DNA of 64,000 nt, from assembly GCF_025147485.1 (NCBI RefSeq), contig NZ_CP102263.1, positions 3,051,501 to 3,115,500 of the forward strand, given 5' to 3'. Under the pieces are notes generated by a model, which saw only the letters and a list, made by a program, of their open reading frames with translations, ran no database searches and had not been told where the DNA came from. Source of the stretch: Bacteroides uniformis. Lineage in GTDB: Bacteria > Bacteroidota > Bacteroidia > Bacteroidales > Bacteroidaceae. Shown here one piece after another: positions 44,763 through 54,304 of the stretch (its first letter is position 1; the number at the start of each line of letters is the position of its first letter). The position numbers and the translations under genes are program-made.

Positions 44763-46082
44763 ATGATTATTTTACGTACTGTGAAAAACTTCTCGTCGCT
44801 GAATATAGCGGCGAGCATCTTGCTGTTTTTGATGGCTATTTTGGCGGCCGTTATTGCTAATTCGCCGATGGCTCCGTTGTATCAGGGCTTTCTTTTGCAA
44901 GAACTGCATCTGCGCATCGGAGACTTTAATTTGTTCTCCCATGGCGGTCATCCGTTGAAAATGATTGAGTTTATAAACGACTGCTTGATGACTGTTTTCT
45001 TTCTGGCTGTGGGGTTGGAGATAAAGCGGGAACTGCTGGTGGGTGAACTTTCTTCCTTTCGTAAGGCTTCTTTACCCTTTGTAGCGGCATGTGGCGGTAT
45101 GCTGGTGCCGGTCATTGTCTATTCACTTTTGGTCGTTCAGGGTACTCCGGAAACGCGCGGTATGGCTATACCGATGGCTACGGATATTGCTTTTTCATTG
45201 GGTGTACTCAGTCTGCTGGGTAAACGGGTGCCTTTGAGTCTGAAAATTTTCCTGACGGCATTTGCAGTGGTCGATGATATTGGCGGCATTCTGGTTATTG
45301 CCATTTTCTATAGTTCCGAAGTGGCATACGGATATCTTATTGTAGCTGCTGTCCTTTATTTCTTCCTTTACTATATGGGGAAATTCGGTATGACACAGAA
45401 GATATTCTTCCTGCTTATCGGGGTAATTATTTGGTATTTGTTCCTTCAGTCGGGCATTCACAGCACTATTTCCGGAGTGATACTGGCCTTTGTAATACCG
45501 GCCCGTCCCCGTTTGGATGCCGGGAAATACATTAAACGCATCCGCGACATTATCGGTGATTTTCCGGTTACCAAATCAGATAATATTATATTGACCAATG
45601 AGCAGATTGCCACTCTAAAACAAGTGGAGCGCGCTTCTGATCATGTAATTAGTCCTTTGCAATCCCTGGAAGACAATTTGCATGGTGCGGTAAACTTTGT
45701 GATACTGCCGCTCTTTGCCTTTGCCAATGCCGGTGTGGTGTTCAGTGGAGGCGGTGGCGTTGTTGGAGCTGTTAGTATAGCGGTGGCTGCAGGATTGCTT
45801 CTTGGCAAGTTTATCGGTATTTTTCTGTTTACCTGGCTGGCGGTCAAGAGTGGTTTGTCCTCAATGCCTCCGGGAATGAATTGGAGAAGTGTTGCCGGAG
45901 TATCCTTGTTGGGGGGTATTGGCTTTACGGTATCTTTATTTATTGCCAACCTTTCTTTTGCAGGAGAATATCCGGATCTGCTGAACCAGGCGAAGTTTGG
46001 TGTATTGCTGGGAACGATTGTTGCCGGTATGTTGGGATATATGGTACTGAATGCGGTGTTGCCGAAGGTTAAGAACAAATAG
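44763..46082 (+). CDS. nhaA: Na+/H+ antiporter NhaA
   Basis: The protein has 439 residues with about 12 membrane helices. The ion-binding aspartate pair is in FAVVDDIGGILVIAIF, and other family motifs are FFLAVGLEIKRELLVGEL and GFTVSLFIANLSF. It exports Na+ in exchange for H+ across the inner membrane. A long hydrophilic loop in the middle (ITLNEQIATLK region) carries extra residues, as in other Bacteroidetes members. Confidence 0.95.
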   Translation: MIILRTVKNFSSLNIAASILLFLMAILAAVIANSPMAPLYQGFLLQELHLRIGDFNLFSHGGHPLKMIEFINDCLMTVFFLAVGLEIKRELLVGELSSFRKASLPFVAACGGMLVPVIVYSLLVVQGTPETRGMAIPMATDIAFSLGVLSLLGKRVPLSLKIFLTAFAVVDDIGGILVIAIFYSSEVAYGYLIVAAVLYFFLYYMGKFGMTQKIFFLLIGVIIWYLFLQSGIHSTISGVILAFVIPARPRLDAGKYIKRIRDIIGDFPVTKSDNIILTNEQIATLKQVERASDHVISPLQSLEDNLHGAVNFVILPLFAFANAGVVFSGGGGVVGAVSIAVAAGLLLGKFIGIFLFTWLAVKSGLSSMPPGMNWRSVAGVSLLGGIGFTVSLFIANLSFAGEYPDLLNQAKFGVLLGTIVAGMLGYMVLNAVLPKVKNK

Positions 46083-46236
46083 ATCTCCACTTTGGAATAC
46101 TGGACGAAGAATCGGTTCTTTAGGGATATTCGGTAAATCCTCTGAAAGATAAGTTGGGATGTGTCAATGATTTAAGAAAACGTATTCTTTGTTACAGAAA
46201 CAGAAGAAATAGTCCATTATTCTTAAAAAACATTCG

Positions 46237-46244
46237 TATCTTTG
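46237..46244 (+). promoter_or_regulatory. -7 promoter element for the sensor kinase gene
   Basis: TATCTTTG, 29 bp before ATG 46274. Its position supports this start over an ATG at 46154, which lies upstream of the promoter. Confidence 0.6.
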
Positions 46245-46273
46245 CTGGTACAAGTCGAAAGGACCTTCCGGAT

Positions 46274-48553
46274 ATGAAGCAAACAACGGTAGTTACCGTA
46301 TATATATTGACGCTTTCCCTCTGCCTCGTGTGGTGTGCCTGCCCCGCCCATGCGGAGACGCGGCACATCGCACTGATACACTCTTTCGAGCCGGGCTATC
46401 CGCCTGCCACGAAAGCTCTGGAACTGCTGCAGAAAGAGTTCCGCCGTCTCGGCTTGGACTGCGATGTACGCGAATACTACCTGGACTGCGACCGCTACAT
46501 GGAGGAGGTGGAGAACTTCCGCATGGCCGGCTTCGTGGACGACCTCTCCGCTTGGGGAGCCGAGCTAATAGCCGTGCTCGACGACCAGGCTGCCTATGCG
46601 CTGATGGCATGCGGGCATCCGCTGGCGCACGAAATACCCGTCGTGTTTAGCGGTGTGAACTATCCCAACATCTCCCTGCTCCTGCAATATCCCAACATCA
46701 CGGGCTATGCCGACACGCCCGATTACCTGCGCACCATCCGCATGATAGAGAGTATCATGGGCAAGGCACGCATCTGTCTGATGAACGGCCAGACTTTTCT
46801 GGACCGCAAGATATGGCACGCGCTGAACGAACAGTGCGAAGGGCAGGGGCCCGACATCGTGACCTCCGCCCAAGGCTTTTACTTTGCTGGTTCCTCCTAT
46901 CACTGCGTGCGCGAGGGGGAGACTATCAGCCCCATACTGAAACGGCAGAACATAGACATGCTGCTGGACACCACGAAGATTGTGCGCATGACGAGCGACT
47001 CCATAGCGATACGCCATCTGATGTGGCTGGGACGCGGCGACAACACGTTGCTGCTCTATACCAAGCGGGACTATACCACCAAGCGCGTGGGCATGCTCTT
47101 TGACAATCCCACGTTTCAGACCATCAACGAGGGCTTCGGCTTTGCCGACTACTTGCTGGGAGGATATTTCACCCCGCTGGAGAGCCAGATAAGATACATG
47201 GCGACCGGTATCAAGGAACGCCTCGAAGGGCGGATGCCCCGGCAGCAGGTGACGGAATGCGCTAAGCAGTACGTGCTGAACTGGCATGTGCTGCAGAAGT
47301 ATGGCATCCCGCTCGAGAGCATTCCGGTGGAGTACACCGTGATGTACATCCCTTTCTCGGAGCGCTATCGTTACCATATACTCGTAGGCTCCATTCTGGG
47401 CGCTGTCTTCGTGCTGACGGTGATAGTCTTGCTCTCTTTCAGCCTACTGCACGAACGCAGGCGCAAGCGTGAGGCACTGCGAAACCTCCTCTACGAGCAT
47501 GAGACCCTCTGCCTGGCCATCGAAGGAAATTCTACCTACGCCTGGCGACTGGAGGGAGATTCCGTGTCCTGCGACTCGCAGTTCTGCGAGCTTATTCACC
47601 ACCGCTCCGGTCGTCTTCTGCTCAATGAAATCACTCCCTACATCCATCCCGGCGACTTACCCGTTTTCCGCAAGAACATAGCGTCAAGGCACGAACGTAC
47701 GCACCACAAGGGACAGTACCGCTGTAACTTCACCGGCGAGTTCCAGTGGTGGGAGTTCAGCTACAATACCATCCACACCCCCGGACACGCACCCATCATA
47801 GCCGGACTGCTGCAGAACATCCAGGAACTGAAAGACCACGAGCAGGAGCTGATAGAATCCCGCGAGCTTGCGGAGCAAGCCGAACTGAAACAGTCGTTCC
47901 TCAATAACATGAGTCACGAAATACGCACTCCGCTCAATGCCATTGTCGGCTTCTCGGACATGCTGGCTAACGAGCCGGAGTTCTCCGACGAAGAGCGGCA
48001 GGAGTTTGTGGACATTATCAACACCAATACCAAACTGCTGCTGAAACTGGTGGGCGATGTGCTGGAACTGTCGCGCATCGAGTCGGGTAACCTCTCGTTC
48101 ATCTTTCAGCGGGAGAGTGTGCGCCAGCTGCTCGATGACGTCTATCAGACGCATAGCCTGCTTATCCAGCCGCCGTTGCAGTTCCTCAAGGATTTCCCTC
48201 CCGAAGATGTGCAGGTGAATGTAGATCCCATGCGACTGACACAGGTACTCACCAACTTCCTGAACAATGCCAACAAGTTTACGAAAGAAGGCAGCATCCA
48301 GCTGGGGTATTGTTGTCCGTCCGGCATGAGCGAGGTACATCTTTATGTGGAAGATACCGGCATAGGCATTCCGCACAGCGAGCAGAAGATGATTTTTGAG
48401 CGTTTCTACAAGCGTAGCGAGTTTTCCCAAGGCGTCGGGCTAGGCTTGTCCATCTGTGTGCTCATCGTCGAAAAGATGGGAGGACGCATCGAACTCCGCT
48501 CCGAGGAAGGTCGTGGAAGCCGTTTCACGGTGGTGCTGCCTTGTATTGAATAA
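46274..48553 (+). CDS. Orphan sensor histidine kinase with periplasmic substrate-binding-like domain
   Basis: The protein has 759 residues from ATG 46274. Domains in order: signal peptide (to about CPAHAE), a periplasmic domain resembling ABC-type substrate-binding proteins (about 30-360), a membrane helix (ILVGSILGAVFVLTVIVLLS), a PAS-like region, HisKA with the phosphorylated His in NNMSHEIRTPLNAIVGF, and HATPase_c (NANKFTKEG, DTGIGIPHSEQ, GVGLGLSICVLIVEKMGG). There is no receiver domain and no response regulator nearby. Ligand and partner are unknown. An Oar-like TonB receptor follows on its own promoter. Confidence 0.9.
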   Translation: MKQTTVVTVYILTLSLCLVWCACPAHAETRHIALIHSFEPGYPPATKALELLQKEFRRLGLDCDVREYYLDCDRYMEEVENFRMAGFVDDLSAWGAELIAVLDDQAAYALMACGHPLAHEIPVVFSGVNYPNISLLLQYPNITGYADTPDYLRTIRMIESIMGKARICLMNGQTFLDRKIWHALNEQCEGQGPDIVTSAQGFYFAGSSYHCVREGETISPILKRQNIDMLLDTTKIVRMTSDSIAIRHLMWLGRGDNTLLLYTKRDYTTKRVGMLFDNPTFQTINEGFGFADYLLGGYFTPLESQIRYMATGIKERLEGRMPRQQVTECAKQYVLNWHVLQKYGIPLESIPVEYTVMYIPFSERYRYHILVGSILGAVFVLTVIVLLSFSLLHERRRKREALRNLLYEHETLCLAIEGNSTYAWRLEGDSVSCDSQFCELIHHRSGRLLLNEITPYIHPGDLPVFRKNIASRHERTHHKGQYRCNFTGEFQWWEFSYNTIHTPGHAPIIAGLLQNIQELKDHEQELIESRELAEQAELKQSFLNNMSHEIRTPLNAIVGFSDMLANEPEFSDEERQEFVDIINTNTKLLLKLVGDVLELSRIESGNLSFIFQRESVRQLLDDVYQTHSLLIQPPLQFLKDFPPEDVQVNVDPMRLTQVLTNFLNNANKFTKEGSIQLGYCCPSGMSEVHLYVEDTGIGIPHSEQKMIFERFYKRSEFSQGVGLGLSICVLIVEKMGGRIELRSEEGRGSRFTVVLPCIE

Positions 48554-48604
48554 ATCCTTAAAAAAATGTAATCATATTGTAATGTTCTTATATATAATTT
48601 TGCG

Positions 48605-48612
48605 TATCTTTG
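48605..48612 (+). promoter_or_regulatory. -7 promoter element for the TonB receptor gene
   Basis: TATCTTTG, 49 bp before the start codon of the large receptor gene. Confidence 0.55.
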
Positions 48613-48661
48613 CCAGTGTTTTAAGAAATATAACGTTTTAGGAACTAATTTAAAAGACATT

Positions 48662-51600
48662 ATGTTAAAGAGAGTAAGAATTGCACTGACAGCGTTACTG
48701 CTACTGGCTGCCGTAGGTGTAAATGCGCAGGTCACCACCGCCTCTATGGCAGGTAAGGTGACGGATGCAAGTAATGAGCCCATTATCGGCGCCACTGTAC
48801 AGGCTGTTCATCAGCCTTCCGGTTCGCGCTACGGAACCGTGACCAACGTCGATGGACGCTATTCTATCCAGGGTATGCGCACTGGTGGTCCCTACCGGGT
48901 GGAGATTTCCTATATCGGCTATCAGACGGTTATTTATAAGGACATCACCCTTCAGCTGGGTGAGGTATACAACCTGAACGTAGAGATGAGTGAATCTTCC
49001 GAGTTGCTGAACGAAGTGATTGTGACGGCTGCCAAGACCAAGTTCACTGCTGAAAAGACGGGTGCCACTACCAACATCTCTTCTGCACAGATAACGCAGC
49101 TTCCCACCGTGAACCGCAGCATCAGTGACATTGCCCGCCTTTCTCCCTATGCCAACGGCATGAGTTTTGCCGGCGGTGACGGACGTTCCACGAACTTCAC
49201 TATCGACGGTGCCAACTTCAACAATAACTTCGGACTTAGTTCCAACCTCCCCGGCGGCGGCAACCCCATCTCCATGGATGCCATCGAAGAGGTGCAGGTA
49301 GTGGTGGCTCCCTTCGACGTGCGCCAGACGAACTTCATAGGCGGCGGCATCAACGCCATTACCAAGAGTGGTACGAACACGTTCAGAGGTACTGCCTATA
49401 CCTATTACCGCAACCAGGACATGCGCGGTAACCGCATCAACGGCGAGGACCTGGGAGCACGTTCCGACGAGTCCAAGACTACCTACGGCTTCACGCTGGG
49501 CGGTCCTATCATCAAGAACAAACTGTTCTTCTTCGTAAACTACGAAAAGGAGAAGACTCCGGGAGAGGTTATAAAGTATCGCGCGCGTGAGGACGGTGAA
49601 GAGGCAAAAGGTATGGTGTCCCGTACGCTGAAGTCGGATATGGAGAAGGTGTACAACCATCTGAAGGACAAGTACGGCTACGACGCAGGCTCTTACACAA
49701 GTTTTCCTGCTGACGAGGAGAACACCAAGATTCTGGCCCGCATCGACTGGAACATCACGGACCGCCATCGCTTGAGCCTCCGCTACAACAATACGAAGAA
49801 TACGGCTTGGAATGCCCCGAACGGTAACTCTTCCGATACGGGATATCGCTTGAACAATACTTATCGCGTAGGTACGCAGTCTATGGCGTTTGCCAACAGC
49901 ATGTATTCCATGGACAACAAGGTGCAGTCTTGGGCGACAGATTTGAACAGCCGCTTCACCGATAAGATTTCCAATCAGTTGCTGTTCACCTACACCAATA
50001 TAGAGGACATGCGCGGCACCAATTCTTCTCCTTTCCCCTTCATCGACATCATGGCAGGCAAGGACGAGAATGGAAACCAGATTCTGGAACCGTACATGAG
50101 CGCCGGTTACGAGTTGTTCACCTACAACAACGGTGTGAAGAACAAGATTACGAACATTACCGATAACTTCACCTTCTTCACCGGTAACCACAAGCTGACG
50201 GCAGGTCTTAGCTATGAGCACCAGTTTGCCAACAACGCCTATATGCGTAACGGTACGGGATATTACCGCTATAACAGTCTGGAAGATTTCCTGAGTGGCG
50301 CAGCTCCCGAATCATTCGCTTTGACTTATGGCTTCAACGGTGTGGCCAACCCCAATGCTCAGGTTACCTTCAACCAGCTTGGTTTCTATGCCCAGGATGA
50401 ATGGAACCTCGGCAACAGTCTGAAACTGACCTACGGTATCCGTTTCGACAACTTGATGTTCGACAACGACGACCTCCAGAGAAACGATGCCATCTATGAG
50501 CTTGACTTCGACGGGCAGCACATCGACACTGGCAAGTGGCCGGATTCCAGATGGCAGATTTCTCCCCGTATAGGTTTCGTTTGGGACGTGTTCAAGGACA
50601 AGTCGCTGAAAGTACGTGGAGGTACGGGTGTGTTTACCGGACGTCTGCCGTTGGTTTTCTTCACCAATATGCCGACCAATGCTTCTATGGTACAGAACTC
50701 CGTTACCTTTAAGACCCAATATGACAATGGAAAGGTGGTGGGCCATGATTCCCGTCTGGACCAGTTGGCAGGCGGCATGATTACGGACATGAACCAGATA
50801 ATCGACAAGTTCAACCTCCCCACCACGATTGAGAAACACGTGGCGGGAAGCAAGATTTCCGGTGTGGCTCAGGACTTCAAGATGCCGCAGGTGTGGAAGT
50901 CGTCTATCGCGGTGGACTATCAGGTACCCGTATCTTTCCCCTTGACCGTGACGGGAGAGTTCATGTTCACGAAGAATGTGAATGCCGTTACCATCAACAA
51001 CATCAATATCAAGAACCCCGACGAATGGAAGTACAATAAGCTGACCACCGTCAAGGGCGCTGATGGAAAAGACGTGACAACTACGGAACTGTTGCATACG
51101 GGTATGCAACGTTTCAATGGTGCGGATAACCGCATGGTGTACTCTTATTCTCTTTATGACAACCCCGACAAGAATGTGAAATATGCAGGCGACTTCGTGC
51201 ATTACAATGGCAAGAATGCCGTGGTACTCGACAATACATCCAAAGGCTACGGCTATACGGCAAACATCACGGTGAATGCCCAGCCGGTGGATGACTTGAT
51301 GCTGATGCTGGCCTATACGCACACGGAGTCCAAAGAAGTTTCCGGTCTTCCGGGCAGCGACCCTATCTCCACTTGGCAGGGATTGAACACGATTGATGGT
51401 TCCAATTATGTGGATGCACAACGGTCACAGTATGTGGTTCCCGATAAGGTGATTGCTTCTGTGGGCTACTACATCCCCTTCAGACACAAAGGCCTGCTTC
51501 GCGGCACACACCTGAATCTGTTCTATTCCGGCTATTCTTCCGGCGGTTACAGCTTCTGCTACACCAACGACATGAACGGCGATGGTATCAACAACGACTT

Positions 51601-52063
51601 GATGTACATTCCGAAGGACGATAGTGAAATCAACTTCAAGACAGAGGAAGACCGCGTTGCCTTCTGGAAATTCGTAGAGCAGGATTCGTACTTGAAGAAT
51701 CACAAAGGACAGTATGCCGAGGCTTATGCTGCCCGCGCTCCGTGGGTGCACCGCTTTGACTTCCGTCTGCTGGAGGATTTCGAATTCAAGATTGGCAAGA
51801 CCAAGCATTGCTTCCAGTTGAGTTTTGACATCATGAACGTGGGTAACCTCATCAACTCCAAATGGGGTATCTCCAAGACCAATACCGTTTCCAACAGCAA
51901 CCGAATCCTGAAGTATGAAGGGGTGAAGAGCGCCACTGACCTGACTCCGGTATTCTCCATGTATAAGGTGAACGGTGAATATCCTACCAAGACTTACGAC
52001 ACCTATCAGAACTACAGCGAATGCTGGAAGTTGCAAGTCGGTATCCGTTACGTGTTCAACTAA
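48662..52063 (+). CDS. Oar-like TonB-dependent receptor
   Basis: The protein has 1133 residues. It has a signal peptide ending GVNAQ, then a carboxypeptidase-regulatory-like domain (GKVTDASNEPIIGATVQAVH, about 30-110), a plug (NEVIVTAAKTKF, ITQLPTVNRSISDIARLSPY, then NAITKSGTNTFRGTAYTYY) and a large beta-barrel ending LQVGIRYVFN. The plug motifs fit the Oar/OmpA-related class rather than SusC. No SusD-like gene follows. The substrate is unknown; family members have been linked to peptide or protein uptake. It is an outer-membrane protein and among the largest genes in the window. Confidence 0.9.
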   Translation: MLKRVRIALTALLLLAAVGVNAQVTTASMAGKVTDASNEPIIGATVQAVHQPSGSRYGTVTNVDGRYSIQGMRTGGPYRVEISYIGYQTVIYKDITLQLGEVYNLNVEMSESSELLNEVIVTAAKTKFTAEKTGATTNISSAQITQLPTVNRSISDIARLSPYANGMSFAGGDGRSTNFTIDGANFNNNFGLSSNLPGGGNPISMDAIEEVQVVVAPFDVRQTNFIGGGINAITKSGTNTFRGTAYTYYRNQDMRGNRINGEDLGARSDESKTTYGFTLGGPIIKNKLFFFVNYEKEKTPGEVIKYRAREDGEEAKGMVSRTLKSDMEKVYNHLKDKYGYDAGSYTSFPADEENTKILARIDWNITDRHRLSLRYNNTKNTAWNAPNGNSSDTGYRLNNTYRVGTQSMAFANSMYSMDNKVQSWATDLNSRFTDKISNQLLFTYTNIEDMRGTNSSPFPFIDIMAGKDENGNQILEPYMSAGYELFTYNNGVKNKITNITDNFTFFTGNHKLTAGLSYEHQFANNAYMRNGTGYYRYNSLEDFLSGAAPESFALTYGFNGVANPNAQVTFNQLGFYAQDEWNLGNSLKLTYGIRFDNLMFDNDDLQRNDAIYELDFDGQHIDTGKWPDSRWQISPRIGFVWDVFKDKSLKVRGGTGVFTGRLPLVFFTNMPTNASMVQNSVTFKTQYDNGKVVGHDSRLDQLAGGMITDMNQIIDKFNLPTTIEKHVAGSKISGVAQDFKMPQVWKSSIAVDYQVPVSFPLTVTGEFMFTKNVNAVTINNINIKNPDEWKYNKLTTVKGADGKDVTTTELLHTGMQRFNGADNRMVYSYSLYDNPDKNVKYAGDFVHYNGKNAVVLDNTSKGYGYTANITVNAQPVDDLMLMLAYTHTESKEVSGLPGSDPISTWQGLNTIDGSNYVDAQRSQYVVPDKVIASVGYYIPFRHKGLLRGTHLNLFYSGYSSGGYSFCYTNDMNGDGINNDLMYIPKDDSEINFKTEEDRVAFWKFVEQDSYLKNHKGQYAEAYAARAPWVHRFDFRLLEDFEFKIGKTKHCFQLSFDIMNVGNLINSKWGISKTNTVSNSNRILKYEGVKSATDLTPVFSMYKVNGEYPTKTYDTYQNYSECWKLQVGIRYVFN

Positions 52064-52107
52064 TCGGGTGCAGATAACCTCCGTTGAATGGCAGAATATG
52101 ATAAGGC

Positions 52108-52150
52108 AAGGGCTGTTCCGGGATTTCCGGGACAGCCCTTATTATTTTTG
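52108..52150. terminator. Bidirectional terminator between receptor and nuclease-fold genes
   Basis: AAGGGCTGT pairs perfectly with ACAGCCCTT, with an inner CCGG/CCGG pair and a short loop, followed by ATTATTTTT. It lies between convergent genes and can serve both directions. Confidence 0.8.
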
Positions 52151-52162
52151 GCTTTCTTTACT

Positions 52163-53248
52163 TTATTGTATTTCAACCTCCATAATCACTGGATTGTGGT
52201 CGCTGCACAAATCCAGGTCCGGAGAGTAGTATTCGATACCCTTCAAGCTAGGGGAGTGGAAGATGTAATCAATACGCAACATGCGTTTGGCATAGCGGTA
52301 GGTGTACATGTATCCGTTTCCGGCAGTGCGGAATCCGTCTTTGAGGGTTTTCCTCAAATGATGGTAGGTGTAGGAGGAAGGTATTGAGTTGAAGTCGCCG
52401 CATAGCAGCACGGGATAGGGGCTGGTCTTAGCGTAGTGGCTGATGACGTAAGTCTGCGTGGCCCGCTTCATGAAGTTTTCGTGCAGGGTGCCTGCGGCAT
52501 CTTTGGCTGCCTGGACTTCGCGGCGGGTGTCGTCGGTGGCCAGCTCGCGTTCCCACTTCCTGCGCTTCTGGCTAACGCTGGTGGTCTGCAGGTGGTTGTT
52601 TATCAGACGTATGGTATCCGTACCCATCACTACATCGCACATCATGCTACAGTTGGAGCTGTGCTGGTAAGTGATGAAACGGTGGTTCGCCAATGGATAG
52701 CGGCTGAATACGGCGATAGGCAGTACGCCCTTGACGGAGTCTTCAGAAGGGATGAGCGCGTGTGACCAATGCGAGAGTACGCGCCGTATGCTGTCTGTGG
52801 GGAAATCGCTGTTGTCTCCGAACTCCTGGAAGCACAGCACATCCACGCCTTCCTGCTGCATGTACCGGGCTATCTCCTTGCAGGAATAACCGGTAATCTC
52901 ACCTCCGAAGTTGTGTATGTTGTAGGTGGCTATCTTCAGATACTTGCCTGCCGGGGTTTTGTCTTTCGGCAGATGGAGCTGGAAGACAGACGTCAGATAT
53001 CCCCAGTTGCAGAAGAATGCCACCAGCGGAACCAGTGCCCAGCGCTTACGGGCCAATGCCCAGCAGAGTGCCGTTATCAGATTGACAATCAGGAGTACGG
53101 GCACTGCCAGCCCCAGTAATGGCATGATGACGGAATCGACCGGAGCTACATTTCCTGAGAAGGCTGCCATTATGGTGATGGTGGCCAAGACGAATGTCGC
53201 TGCTATCAGACAGATGTAGAACAGACCTTTTACGGCGGACTTTCCCAT
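52163..53248 (-). CDS. Membrane-anchored endonuclease/exonuclease/phosphatase-fold protein
   Basis: The protein has 361 residues. Three hydrophobic segments occupy residues about 5-90 (GLFYICLIAATFVLATITIM and two more). The rest is an EEP domain with IATYNIHNFGG, LCFQEFGD, RLINNHLQ, LLCGDFNSIP, LRIDYIFHS and CSDHNPVIMEV. The active-site set is complete. The catalytic domain probably faces the cytoplasm or periplasm depending on topology that I cannot fix. Substrate is unknown (nucleic acid, phosphoinositide-like or lipid). It is last in a minus-strand series after the 2-hydroxyacid dehydrogenase, 9 bp apart. Confidence 0.85.
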   Translation of the reverse strand: MGKSAVKGLFYICLIAATFVLATITIMAAFSGNVAPVDSVIMPLLGLAVPVLLIVNLITALCWALARKRWALVPLVAFFCNWGYLTSVFQLHLPKDKTPAGKYLKIATYNIHNFGGEITGYSCKEIARYMQQEGVDVLCFQEFGDNSDFPTDSIRRVLSHWSHALIPSEDSVKGVLPIAVFSRYPLANHRFITYQHSSNCSMMCDVVMGTDTIRLINNHLQTTSVSQKRRKWERELATDDTRREVQAAKDAAGTLHENFMKRATQTYVISHYAKTSPYPVLLCGDFNSIPSSYTYHHLRKTLKDGFRTAGNGYMYTYRYAKRMLRIDYIFHSPSLKGIEYYSPDLDLCSDHNPVIMEVEIQ

Positions 53249-53257
53249 GTTGTTTGC

Positions 53258-54214
53258 TTATTTATTCACTACGTTCACCGGCTTGCCGTCTTGGTAGGCC
53301 TTGATGTTCTCGAGCATAATCTGCATGAGGCGTTCGCGCGCGGCGGTGCTTGCCCAGGCAATGTGCGGAGTGATGTAGCAGTTGCGGGCGGAGAGCAACG
53401 GATTGTCGGCACGGGGAGGTTCTTGCGAGAGTACGTCTACGCCGGCGGCATAGATGGTACCGTTGTTAAGTGCATTGGCAAGGTCTTGTTCGTTGATGAG
53501 AGGGCCGCGTCCGGTATTGATGAGAATGGCGGTGGGCTTCATCAACCGAAGCCGTTCTGCATTCACCATCTCGCGGGTGGAGTCGGTGAGGGGACAGTGC
53601 AGACTGATGATGTCACATTCGCGGAACAACTCGTCCAGCTCCATCTTGCGGATTTCGGGAGGAAGCTGGAAGTTGGTCTTGGAGGTGTAGGCACATACCT
53701 TCATACCGAAGCCGATGGCGATGCGGGCGGTGGTGAAGCCGGTGTGGCCCAGGCCTACGATTCCAAGCTTCTTTTCGCGCAGTTCGATGAGAGGCGTGTC
53801 CCAGAAGCAGAAGTCCTTGCTTGCTGTCCAGCGGCCCCGGTGCACCTCTTCAGAGTGGTGTTGCACTTGCTGGGTGATGTTCAGAATATGGGCAAAGACC
53901 ATCTGGGCAACGGAGTCGGTGCTGTAGGCGGGAATATTGGTGACAATGATGCCGCGTTCTTTGGCAGCGGCGGTGTCTACGATGTTGTATCCGGTAGCCA
54001 GCACACCGATGTATTTCAGTTCGGGCAGTGCCGCCATGTGCTCGGCGGTGAGCACGGTTTTGTTGGTCAGCAGGATTTCTGCACCAGCGGCGCGTTCCAA
54101 TACTTCCGCAGGGGCGGTGCGGTCGTAGATGGTGCACTCGCCCAAGGCTTGCAATTCGTCCCAGCAGAGGTCGCCGGGGTTGGCGGCATAGCCGTCTAAT
54201 ACTACTATATTCAT
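53258..54214 (-). CDS. D-2-hydroxyacid dehydrogenase
   Basis: The protein has 318 residues. NAD-binding motif LGIVGLGHTGFTTARIA, then CDIISLHCPLTD, NTGRGPLINEQDLANAL with the conserved Arg, VDVLSQEPPRADNPL with Glu and the catalytic His in TPHIAWAS. It resembles the glycerate/hydroxypyruvate reductase group, but the substrate (glycerate, lactate or another 2-keto acid) cannot be set from sequence. It is separated from rarA by about 90 bp. Confidence 0.9.
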   Translation of the reverse strand: MNIVVLDGYAANPGDLCWDELQALGECTIYDRTAPAEVLERAAGAEILLTNKTVLTAEHMAALPELKYIGVLATGYNIVDTAAAKERGIIVTNIPAYSTDSVAQMVFAHILNITQQVQHHSEEVHRGRWTASKDFCFWDTPLIELREKKLGIVGLGHTGFTTARIAIGFGMKVCAYTSKTNFQLPPEIRKMELDELFRECDIISLHCPLTDSTREMVNAERLRLMKPTAILINTGRGPLINEQDLANALNNGTIYAAGVDVLSQEPPRADNPLLSARNCYITPHIAWASTAARERLMQIMLENIKAYQDGKPVNVVNK

Positions 54215-54304
54215 GGAGTTATGAGTTATGAGTTATTTGTTGTGGGGATTTTCTGTATCCGACTTTTAATCTCTAATTTTCAATTTTTAATTTGAATTGA
54301 TAGT

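Noticed and set aside
46565..47377. A 270-residue frame antisense to the sensor kinase
   Set aside because: Lies inside the periplasmic domain of the kinase and has no family resemblance.
48701..50221. A 506-residue frame antisense to the TonB receptor
   Set aside because: It mirrors the codon bias of the receptor gene on the opposite strand and has no recognisable domain.
53291..54199. A 302-residue plus-strand frame over the 2-hydroxyacid dehydrogenase
   Set aside because: Antisense shadow of a well-conserved enzyme gene; glycine/valine rich without motifs.
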